Position numbers and translations under genes: made by a program | IMG/VR virus record: IMGVR_UViG_3300044617_002163 | Coordinates: 1-39,583 of that record | From: a virus | Length of the DNA: 39,583 nt | Reading direction: 5' to 3' (one strand) | Shown here: positions 5,691-9,968 of the stretch, one piece after another | How positions within the stretch are numbered: position 1 is the stretch's first letter | Layout: each line of letters opens with the position of its first letter | Notes under the pieces: model-generated | Database searches by the model: none | Told to the model about the DNA's origin: nothing | The model's input: only the letters and a program-made list of their open reading frames with translations

Positions 5691-6185
5691 TTAGCTGCAA
5701 ACGATTTCGAGAGTATATTTTTTGATGATATTGTCGGCTTCTTGTTTCCAGCGCGCCAACTGCCTATCGTGGAAGTCTTTGAAAAGAGTTTCCGGCAAAG
5801 TTTCGCTGTCTCCATCCTGCCAGAGTTGAGCCATAAGCGCGTCATGCGTAAGACCACGCGCCCTGTTTTCAGAGATTCGCCAGAGGCTTGCAAGGTGTTT
5901 GCTGTTTGCTTCTTCCCATTTTGTAAATCCAGCCCAGTACTTTCCATTCTCAAAAGAGTGCATCGGTTTGCCGTTCATATCGGAAAGATGAAGTGCGGCG
6001 GCATCTTCGAGTTGCGGGAATGCCTCAAGAATTTCTTTGTGGATTGCTCCGCTTGTAGTTTCGCGCCCCTTCTCAACAACGCGCCCCGTGAGGGAAAAGT
6101 ATGGAAGCTGGTCGCCAATCTTGTGAAGAATTAGGTTGGCTTCGATGTAGTTCAGCGGGTCTTTGGTTTTGCTGGTTAGTTTCAT
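5691..6185 (-). CDS. Conserved phage protein of unknown function, 164 aa
   Basis: The frame starts MKLTSKTKDPLNYIEANL. It contains LPYFSLTGRV near residue 27, SGAIHKEILEAFPQL near 45 and AALHLSDMNGKPMHS near 63, followed by ENGKYWAGF. I recall this block (G-A-I-H, then L-H-L-S-D-x-x-G-x-P-M-H, then N-G-x-Y-W) from uncharacterised proteins of many phages and metagenomic viruses. The conserved His and Asp residues could bind metal, but no activity is known. It is the first gene of a cassette with the microprotein and the lipoprotein, behind the promoter at 6194. Confidence 0.8.
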   Translation of the reverse strand: MKLTSKTKDPLNYIEANLILHKIGDQLPYFSLTGRVVEKGRETTSGAIHKEILEAFPQLEDAAALHLSDMNGKPMHSFENGKYWAGFTKWEEANSKHLASLWRISENRARGLTHDALMAQLWQDGDSETLPETLFKDFHDRQLARWKQEADNIIKKYTLEIVCS

Positions 6186-6193
6186 CGGTTGTT

Positions 6194-6222
6194 TTTATAC
6201 TTTATTCTGATAATCAGCGCAA
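6194..6222 (-). promoter_or_regulatory. Sigma-70-like promoter, TTGCGC-N17-TATAAA
   Basis: An A run leads into TTCTTGCGC (-35 at 6217-6222); TATAAA (6194-6199) follows after 17 nt on the minus strand, 8 nt before the ATG at 6185. Confidence 0.6.
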
Positions 6223-6254
6223 GAATTTTTTTTAATTTTTATTCTTTTACTAAA

Positions 6255-6269
6255 GCAGATTTCGTGCCA
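6255..6269 (-). promoter_or_regulatory. Sigma-54-type element with one mismatch
   Basis: CTGGCAC-GAAAT-CTGCT on the minus strand: the -24 box is exact and the -12 box reads CTGC instead of TTGC. Spacing and distance to the downstream gene (about 70 nt) match the exact copies. Confidence 0.4.
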
Positions 6270-6288
6270 GTTGTAAGTTGTTGATTAC

Positions 6289-6325
6289 CAAGGCTTTAGC
6301 GGGCCCAGGGCCCCGTAAGTCGTTG
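6289..6325. repeat. GGGCCC-W-GGGCCC hairpin repeat, copy 6
   Basis: The core GCGGGCCCAGGGCCCCG is flanked by CAAGGCTTTA and TAAGTCGTTG, which pair in part. It lies 17 nt past the stop at 6343. Confidence 0.88.
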
Positions 6326-6342
6326 ACTCACAGGGGTTTATA

Positions 6343-6555
6343 TTACCAGCAGTTCATGGCATCAGCCTGCCTCTCCGCATGAACATTGGCAACGCTCTTG
6401 AAGCTCTCAAGTGCTTCTTCTTTAGTTTCATCATCTTCCAAACTATTAGCAATGTCATTAAGTGTCCAGCACTCTACAATGACATCCCATCCGCCTTCGT
6501 CATAATGCTCTTGTGCGTAGTTATATATATATTTAGCTATATCTTGTTTGCTCAT
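6343..6555 (-). CDS. Acidic hypothetical protein, 70 aa
   Basis: The frame starts MSKQDIAKYIYNYAQEHYDE, with ECWTLNDIANSLEDDETKEE near residue 28 and a helical C-terminal half. It is acidic and probably an all-helical cytoplasmic protein with no recognised family. It starts 11 nt after the stop of the gene at 6567, so the two form an operon that ends at hairpin copy 6. Confidence 0.65.
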   Translation of the reverse strand: MSKQDIAKYIYNYAQEHYDEGGWDVIVECWTLNDIANSLEDDETKEEALESFKSVANVHAERQADAMNCW

Positions 6556-6566
6556 GTTATTAATGA

Positions 6567-6836
6567 TTAGTGTTTGATGTAAGGTTTGATGATGCCCAAT
6601 TCCTCAAGAATCGTGCTGATGTGATCAACCCAATTGAGTCCATAGACATCGCCCATCTGGAGGTCGTGGTATGCTTGAAGGATTGTTTCCTTGGTTGCGC
6701 CCTCGTATAGTCCATCCCCGTTCATGGTCGATTCGATGTGATCGTAAACCTTGTGCTTGTCCTCTGGGGTCAAGCCGATAAGAGTGTAAGCGGCAATGTT
6801 GAACAGAACTGTGTGATGTGGTGCTTGTATTGTCAT
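6567..6836 (-). CDS. Hypothetical protein, 89 aa
   Basis: The frame starts MTIQAPHHTVLFNIAAYTLI and includes LTPEDKHKVYDHIESTMNGD and YHDLQMGDVYGLNWVDHIS. The His-rich character is noticeable but forms no known motif. No family is recognised. It is the first gene of its cassette, and its leader is unusual: the ATG follows repeated CCACC/CCAAC triplet-like sequence. About 200 nt of possibly structured RNA separate it from the sigma-54-type element at 7041. Confidence 0.65.
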   Translation of the reverse strand: MTIQAPHHTVLFNIAAYTLIGLTPEDKHKVYDHIESTMNGDGLYEGATKETILQAYHDLQMGDVYGLNWVDHISTILEELGIIKPYIKH

Positions 6837-7040
6837 GTGGTGGTTGGTGGTTTGGTTTGAAAATTATTGCTGGCTTGCGCTATGCATTTGCCAGCCCGCT
6901 CTCTTTAATCTTTGAACCCTCACCTAATCGAGCAGAAGGTCGGTGAGCATTGTCCTTCGTTGTGCTTTTAATGTAGTCGATCCTTGGTAGCCTGTAAAGG
7001 GAAATCGTAATTTTTTTTGAATTTTTTTCTACCCCTGTAA
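6837..7040 (-). other. Possible structured 5' leader RNA
   Basis: The transcript expected from the element at 7041 would carry a leader of about 190 nt. It contains CTCACC pairing with GGTGAG (about 17 nt apart), an alternative GAAGG/CCTTC stem over the same bases, and GCTGGC pairing with GCCAGC just before the coding region. The overlapping alternative stems could act as a switch. A weak open frame crosses the stretch but has no start signal, so I treat the region as non-coding. No known RNA family is recognised. Confidence 0.3.
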
Positions 7041-7055
7041 GCAAACGCCGTGCCA
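7041..7055 (-). promoter_or_regulatory. Sigma-54-type element, TGGCAC-N5-TTGC (exact)
   Basis: TTGGCAC-GGCGT-TTGCT on the minus strand. It is the only recognisable promoter element before the two-gene cassette 6836-6343, which lacks a clear sigma-70 promoter near its first start. Confidence 0.6.
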
Positions 7056-7107
7056 AGTTTGGGCGCAAACCATTCAGAAACCATGCCAATCACAAGTTGT
7101 TGGTTTC

Positions 7108-7144
7108 CAAAGCCTTAGCGGGCCCTGGGCCCCGTAAGTCGTTG
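7108..7144. repeat. GGGCCC-W-GGGCCC hairpin repeat, copy 7
   Basis: CCAAAGCCTTA, core GCGGGCCCTGGGCCCCG, then TAAGTCGTTGA; only the inner CTTA/TAAG and part of the outer arms pair. It lies about 90 nt past the stop at 7237, further than other copies, because a sigma-54-type element intervenes. Confidence 0.88.
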
Positions 7145-7173
7145 ATATTCAAGCACTTACGATTTGGCTAAAA

Positions 7174-7188
7174 GCAAAAAGAGTGCCA
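7174..7188 (-). promoter_or_regulatory. Sigma-54-type element, TGGCAC-N5-TTGC (exact), upstream of a hairpin
   Basis: TTGGCAC-TCTTT-TTGCT on the minus strand. The -24 box overlaps the right arm of a short palindrome (CAAGCC-TGA-GGCTTG, read on the plus strand). Transcription from here would meet hairpin copy 7 within about 20-60 nt. Confidence 0.5.
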
Positions 7189-7236
7189 AGCCTGAGGCTT
7201 GCGCCCCAAACCCAGCAGTCGTCGTAATTTTTTTAT

Positions 7237-7482
7237 TTAAGCCGCGCTAACGGCTGACAATGTGGGAGTTAAGGGAGTCGGAGTGAACGGGCGAACGCCC
7301 AAGTTGTCGCCCTTCTTGTAAAACTGCCAAGTCTTTCCGGTCTTGGGACTTGTGAAAGTGTCGCCGTGGTAAACAAAGCGGAAGCGGTTCTTGTGCTTGC
7401 CAAGCTCGGCGTGGCTTACATAAGCCCACTCGTTGTTCCACTTGTCCCAGACTTCATCGTGTTCATTATCAGGTGAATACAT
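7237..7482 (-). CDS. Hypothetical protein, 81 aa
   Basis: The frame starts MYSPDNEHDEVWDKWNNEWA, with WAYVSHAELGKHKNRFRFVY and TFTSPKTGKTWQFYKKGDN, then a Thr/Pro-rich tail. The aromatic-rich, alternating pattern suggests a small beta-sheet domain. No family is recognised. It starts 42 nt after the stop of the acidic gene at 7525 and is probably co-transcribed with it. Confidence 0.65.
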   Translation of the reverse strand: MYSPDNEHDEVWDKWNNEWAYVSHAELGKHKNRFRFVYHGDTFTSPKTGKTWQFYKKGDNLGVRPFTPTPLTPTLSAVSAA

Positions 7483-7524
7483 ATATTTATTTTGTTAGTT
7501 GTTGATGTTGAGTGAGTTGGGCGA

Positions 7525-7827
7525 TTAGTAATCCTCGCCTCCGAAGTATCCATAATCCTCGTCCGTGCCATAGCCAGCACCCGCCAGAGCGTCCGCGTCT
7601 GCGTCCACATCGTCGCGGAAATTATCCTCGCGGGGTTCGGGTTCGCCGTCGAATTCGCTGCAATCGTCGCCGTCCTCGTAGTAGTTGTCGCCGCCCTCCG
7701 GCTCGGGTTCGGCGGCTTGCGCGTAAACCTCGTCAAGCCACTCGCCAAAGCCTGGCTGGTCGGCGTGATTCGGCGCGATGAGGATGTTCTGGATTTCGTT
7801 GACGGGTTCGGTGGTGGTGTTGTTCAT
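7525..7827 (-). CDS. Very acidic protein, 100 aa, possible DNA mimic
   Basis: I place the start at ATG 7827 (MNNTTTEPVNEIQNILIAP), after the promoter at 7834. About 30 of 100 residues are Asp or Glu and only a few are basic, with long acidic runs such as YYEDGDDCSEFDGEPEP and DDVDADADAL. Such proteins in phages (for example Ocr of T7 and other DNA mimics) can block restriction enzymes or other DNA-binding proteins. That role here rests on composition only. The coding DNA is visibly richer in G+C than its surroundings. It is preceded by both a sigma-54-type element and a sigma-70-like promoter. Confidence 0.7.
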   Translation of the reverse strand: MNNTTTEPVNEIQNILIAPNHADQPGFGEWLDEVYAQAAEPEPEGGDNYYEDGDDCSEFDGEPEPREDNFRDDVDADADALAGAGYGTDEDYGYFGGEDY

Positions 7828-7833
7828 GGTTAA

Positions 7834-7862
7834 AAGGTAGCACAGCATGAAAAGAACCGCAA
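7834..7862 (-). promoter_or_regulatory. A-tract plus sigma-70-like promoter, TTGCGG-N17-TACCTT
   Basis: An A run and TTCTTGCGG (-35 at 7857-7862) are followed after 17 nt by TACCTT (7834-7839) on the minus strand. The block is the same as at 5020 and 9893. Confidence 0.5.
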
Positions 7863-7895
7863 GAATTTTTTTGTTTTGCCTTAAATTTTTTTGAA

Positions 7896-7910
7896 GCAAC
7901 TGCCGTGCCA
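7896..7910 (-). promoter_or_regulatory. Sigma-54-type element, TGGCAC-N5-TTGC (exact)
   Basis: CTGGCAC-GGCAG-TTGCT on the minus strand, followed by TCAAAAAAAT as at 5091. The ATG at 7827 lies 69 nt downstream. A degenerate copy (7938-7952) and a plus-strand near match (7919-7933) lie beside it. Confidence 0.6.
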
Positions 7911-7968
7911 GGCCAGGTTGGCACGCTTTATGCTATGGCAGGATTCATGCCAGTTGTAAGTTGCTCAT

Positions 7969-8011
7969 TATCAATGACTTAGCGGGCCCAGGGCCCCGTA
8001 AGTCGTTGATA
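7969..8011. repeat. GGGCCC-W-GGGCCC hairpin repeat, copy 8
   Basis: TATCAATGACTTA and TAAGTCGTTGATA pair over 13 bp with one wobble, enclosing GCGGGCCCAGGGCCCCG. This is the copy with the longest perfect outer stem. Confidence 0.92.
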
Positions 8012-8040
8012 TTCAACACTTTGCAGCGACAGGTAGCATA

Positions 8041-8055
8041 GCAAGTAGTGTGCCA
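8041..8055 (-). promoter_or_regulatory. Sigma-54-type element, TGGCAC-N5-TTGC (exact), upstream of a hairpin
   Basis: TTGGCAC-ACTAC-TTGCT on the minus strand. It sits between the stop at 8112 and hairpin copy 8, the same arrangement as the element at 7174. The DNA upstream of both elements is also similar (CCCAGCARTCRTCGTAA on the plus strand). Confidence 0.5.
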
Positions 8056-8111
8056 AGCCTACAGTTGCCCGTAAGCCCAGCAATCATCGTAAAGTATTGA
8101 GTATGACTATG

Positions 8112-8240
8112 TTAGTTCATAGTGTAAAGATTTGAATACAAACGCATTGCCATTTCCGTAACTTCTCCGAGAAGAGAAAGCATAGCGTATGAAAAAACGA
8201 GTAAAGTGATGGGGAAGATGAGTTTGTCGATTATTTTCAT
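8112..8240 (-). CDS. Small membrane protein, 42 aa
   Basis: The frame reads from ATG 8240 to TAA 8112 and starts MKIIDKLIFPITLLVFSYAM. One hydrophobic segment near residues 7-24 predicts a single membrane helix, and the rest is a short amphipathic tail. It starts 2 nt after the stop of the 32-residue gene at 8243. It is the last gene of a three-gene cassette. No family is recognised. Confidence 0.55.
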   Translation of the reverse strand: MKIIDKLIFPITLLVFSYAMLSLLGEVTEMAMRLYSNLYTMN

Positions 8241-8242
8241 GT

Positions 8243-8341
8243 TTATTTTTTAGGTGATTTAGGTGATTTAGGTGTGGAAGCGTAATCCATTAAACCCAAG
8301 AGAATGAAACAGATAGCGCAGAAGATTAGTGTGGCAATCAT
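8243..8341 (-). CDS. Small membrane protein, 32 aa, with Pro-Lys-Ser tail
   Basis: I place the start at ATG 8341 (MIATLIFCAICFILLGLMD), one nucleotide after the stop of the gene at 8343, rather than the longer reading from 8425 that overlaps it. A single membrane helix is followed by the tail STPKSPKSPKK, encoded by a 9-bp tandem repeat. The one-nucleotide packing against neighbours on both sides supports translation. No family is recognised. Confidence 0.6.
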   Translation of the reverse strand: MIATLIFCAICFILLGLMDYASTPKSPKSPKK

Positions 8342-8342
8342 A

Positions 8343-8570
8343 TCAATCGCAGTAGCAAGTTGCGTCTCCAGAATAAGTGAACACGCCGTCCGCATTGCTT
8401 TCGGTATAGCCAAAAGACTGACCAAAGCACCCGTGGATTTGGCAAATGTGTTCGATGGTGTTTTTCGACAAAGGGCGATTCGCGGTGATGGTGAATTTCC
8501 ACCACTCCGTATTGCCAGAGGATGAAACGGAGCGAGTGGCTTTGAACTCGATTGTGGATTTGATTTGCAT
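8343..8570 (-). CDS. Hypothetical protein, 75 aa, cysteine-containing
   Basis: The frame starts MQIKSTIEFKATRSVSSSGN, with EWWKFTITANRPLSKNTIEH then CQIHGCFGQSFGYT and a final CYCD. The alternating pattern and C/H residues suggest a small beta-sheet or zinc-stabilised domain, but no known motif fits. It is the first gene of the cassette with the two small membrane proteins, behind the promoter at 8578. Confidence 0.65.
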   Translation of the reverse strand: MQIKSTIEFKATRSVSSSGNTEWWKFTITANRPLSKNTIEHICQIHGCFGQSFGYTESNADGVFTYSGDATCYCD

Positions 8571-8577
8571 GGTTTTT

Positions 8578-8605
8578 ATTTTAGAGGTTTAGATTAGGAC
8601 TGCAA
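8578..8605 (-). promoter_or_regulatory. A-tract plus sigma-70-like promoter inside the end of the upstream gene
   Basis: TTGCAG (8600-8605) is followed after 16 nt by TAAAAT (8578-8583) on the minus strand, preceded by an A run. The element lies in the last codons of the gene at 8594-8773, so that gene's C terminus (EKNKKNSLQS) is dictated partly by promoter sequence. Confidence 0.5.
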
Positions 8606-8773
8606 GGAATTTTTTTTATTTTTTTCGGCTTGCCATTTGGCGAACCACTTGATTGCCGCGCCCCATCCAGAGCGTTTGCCAATGCGCGCGCGTTGCAAGA
8701 GAGCTTGCGCGATTTCGTTTTCGAGTTGTTGTTTTGCTTCCTCGGGGATGCTGATTGTTGGCGTGTTGTTCAT
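8594..8773 (-). CDS. Basic hypothetical protein, 59 aa
   Basis: The frame reads from ATG 8773 to TAA 8594 and starts MNNTPTISIPEEAKQQLENE. A helical region (EEAKQQLENEIAQALLQRAR) is followed by a basic, Trp-rich part (WGAAIKWFAKWQAEKNKK). The start follows a sigma-70-like promoter at 8780 and has the MNNT-type N terminus of several cassette genes. A frame in another register over the same bases (8616-8840) lacks these supports. The pattern suggests DNA or RNA binding, but no family is recognised. Confidence 0.7.
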   Translation of the reverse strand: MNNTPTISIPEEAKQQLENEIAQALLQRARIGKRSGWGAAIKWFAKWQAEKNKKNSLQS

Positions 8774-8779
8774 GTTGGT

Positions 8780-8808
8780 AAAGTAGTGGAAAAGTTAATT
8801 GATTGCAA
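8780..8808 (-). promoter_or_regulatory. Sigma-70-like promoter, TTGCAA-N17-TACTTT
   Basis: ATCCTTGCAA (-35 at 8803-8808) and TACTTT (8780-8785) lie 17 nt apart on the minus strand, 6 nt before the ATG at 8773. Confidence 0.5.
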
Positions 8809-8940
8809 GGATTATTTTGCCCAAATGTATTTTTCTGCAAAAAGAGTGTGGGCGCTCCGGCTGGCTGCCATATCGTGTATGGCTTGCCATACCCTGTATG
8901 GTTGGCACACTTCCTGCTACCCCATGTAAGTTGTTTATTA

Positions 8941-8979
8941 CCAAGACCTTAGCGGGCCCTGGGCCCCGTAAGTCGTTGA
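8941..8979. repeat. GGGCCC-W-GGGCCC hairpin repeat, copy 9
   Basis: CCAAGACCTTA, core GCGGGCCCTGGGCCCCG, then TAAGTCGTTGA. It lies 23 nt past the stop at 9003. No further copy is seen to the right, where gene organisation changes. Confidence 0.88.
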
Positions 8980-9002
8980 TGTGCAGCAACTTACGGCGGC
9001 TG

Positions 9003-9212
9003 TCAGACTATACAGCCCATATATGGTTTGTATGCGTATACTGTGCCGCACGGCATACGCCTAACAGGAGGAAAGCCGTCGTGTTCGCGCATCTTATTGT
9101 ATTGCCAAAGTATATTTTGCTTGTAAGTCTCATAAAGACTGCAAAAGCCTATGATTGAACAACTTCCCTGATTTTTAGTTGGAGGAACAACTGCTTTGAG
9201 TATTTTTTCCAT
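9003..9212 (-). CDS. Hypothetical protein, 69 aa
   Basis: The frame starts MEKILKAVVPPTKNQGSCSI, with YETYKQNILWQYNKMREHDG and a C-terminal part containing Cys (RRMPCGTVYAY...MGCIV). It starts 4 nt after the stop of the 22-residue microprotein. It is the last of four genes in the cassette starting at 9886. No family is recognised, and weak sequence character keeps confidence moderate. Confidence 0.5.
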   Translation of the reverse strand: MEKILKAVVPPTKNQGSCSIIGFCSLYETYKQNILWQYNKMREHDGFPPVRRMPCGTVYAYKPYMGCIV

Positions 9213-9216
9213 ATTT

Positions 9217-9285
9217 TTATCTTGTTGAGTTTGATTGGTTTATGAGTATTAAGATGCCGAGGGCTACGCCGAGTAGAGCTATCAT
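9217..9285 (-). CDS. Membrane microprotein, 22 aa (G-x3-G family)
   Basis: The frame reads from ATG 9285 to TAA 9217: MIALLGVALGILILIN, then QSNSTR. The start overlaps the upstream stop as TAATG, which argues for translational coupling. The G-x3-G hydrophobic helix and short Asn/Ser tail match the microprotein at 5602-5679 (ILINQSN against IVLNSSN). Confidence 0.6.
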   Translation of the reverse strand: MIALLGVALGILILINQSNSTR

Positions 9286-9470
9286 TATTTATCGCGCAAA
9301 CCGCACGCCTCCAGGAACTTAACGCCTTTGAAGTTAGTGTTATCACTTTTGAACATAATGCAAAGCTCTGAAGCTATGTGATTTATGGCTTCTGTGGAAT
9401 TTTCATCCGTATGGATTGCGCGGACTTTGCTGATTATTTCAGCGACTTGTTGGTAGTGTTTCTTGCTCAT
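9285..9470 (-). CDS. Hypothetical protein, 61 aa
   Basis: The frame starts MSKKHYQQVAEIISKVRAIH, with EAINHIASELCIMFKSDNTN and KGVKFLEACGLRD. A nearly identical arrangement (KKHYEAIAEIIK..., then F..DNPNFD..RFLKACG) is known to me from short, uncharacterised phage proteins that occur widely in environmental and actinobacterial phages. The function is unknown. The stop overlaps the start of the 22-residue microprotein (TAATG). It is the second gene of its cassette. Confidence 0.8.
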   Translation of the reverse strand: MSKKHYQQVAEIISKVRAIHTDENSTEAINHIASELCIMFKSDNTNFKGVKFLEACGLRDK

Positions 9471-9499
9471 TTTGAATGATTTAGGTTGATTTTTATAGA

Positions 9500-9886
9500 T
9501 TAGAGAGCGGCAAGCGCATTAAGTGAGGAGGCGAAGTTGATTCCGGCGATTTTATCCTCAACCACTTGAAGATCACGGATATACGCGAAGTCGAAACGCT
9601 TGATTTGAAGGTGTCCATCCTCTTGCTCCTCAACGCCTTGGAGATACTCACGGCGTTCGGATTTGCCCTCGCGGATGAATTGCACGAAGCGGTTTCCCGT
9701 GTTGCTCCTGCCCCATGTCTGACCGCCACGGAGAAGCGGGATGATGACCTCGCGCCCCATGCGGATGATGCGTTGCGTGACACTCACGCTGCCATCCTTC
9801 ATGGGCTTGGCATAGGTGAAGCGCACGAGGGTCGTGCTGGCGGGGATTTCGTTCGCGTTGGTGCTGGTGGTGTTGTTCGTTGTCAT
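9500..9886 (-). CDS. Small protein, 128 aa, possible SH3-like beta-barrel
   Basis: The frame starts MTTNNTTSTNANEIPASTTL. The middle, VRFTYAKPMKDGS then RIIRMGREV, resembles the F-x-Y-x-K core of small SH3-barrel phage proteins (from memory). It shares YLQG-x8-KRF near its C terminus with the protein at 3236-3553, suggesting a distant paralogue. It is the first gene of a four-gene cassette, behind both a sigma-70-like promoter (9893) and an exact sigma-54-type element (9954). Confidence 0.7.
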   Translation of the reverse strand: MTTNNTTSTNANEIPASTTLVRFTYAKPMKDGSVSVTQRIIRMGREVIIPLLRGGQTWGRSNTGNRFVQFIREGKSERREYLQGVEEQEDGHLQIKRFDFAYIRDLQVVEDKIAGINFASSLNALAAL

Positions 9887-9892
9887 GCTTTT

Positions 9893-9920
9893 AATGTATC
9901 ACAGACTGCATGGAACGCAA
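9893..9920 (-). promoter_or_regulatory. A-tract plus sigma-70-like promoter, TTGCGT-N16-TACATT
   Basis: An A run leads into CCCTTGCGT (-35 at 9915-9920), and TACATT (9893-9898) follows after 16 nt on the minus strand, 6 nt before the ATG at 9886. Confidence 0.5.
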
Positions 9921-9953
9921 GGGATTTTTTTGTGCGATTGAAAAATTTTTGAA

Positions 9954-9968
9954 GCAAGAAGCGTGCCA
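9954..9968 (-). promoter_or_regulatory. Sigma-54-type element, TGGCAC-N5-TTGC (exact), rightmost copy
   Basis: TTGGCAC-GCTTC-TTGCT on the minus strand, followed by TCAAAAATTTTT. It lies 68 nt upstream of the ATG at 9886, almost the same distance as for the copies before 7827 (69 nt) and 5010 (81 nt). Confidence 0.6.

Noticed and set aside
6880-7089. Minus-strand frame of 69 codons
   Set aside because: It crosses the sigma-54-type element at 7041 and the stem-forming leader, starts at no supported site, and its composition looks non-coding.
8616-8840. Minus-strand frame of 74 codons
   Set aside because: It overlaps in another register the 59-codon gene at 8594-8773, which has a promoter at the right distance and a typical N terminus. 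The longer frame runs through that promoter.
391-8979. Reading the GGGCCC hairpins as ordinary rho-independent terminators
   Set aside because: Most copies lack a T run on either strand, unlike the three clear terminators at 33366, 36442 and 39139, so I kept them as a separate repeat class.
8799-9158. Plus-strand frame of 119 codons
   Set aside because: It reads through hairpin copy 9 and antisense to the 9003-9212 gene, with no start signal.
9566-9952. Plus-strand frame of 128 codons, and the similar one at 3221-3565
   Set aside because: Both are antisense shadows of the minus-strand genes at 9500-9886 and 3236-3553, which have promoters and related proteins.
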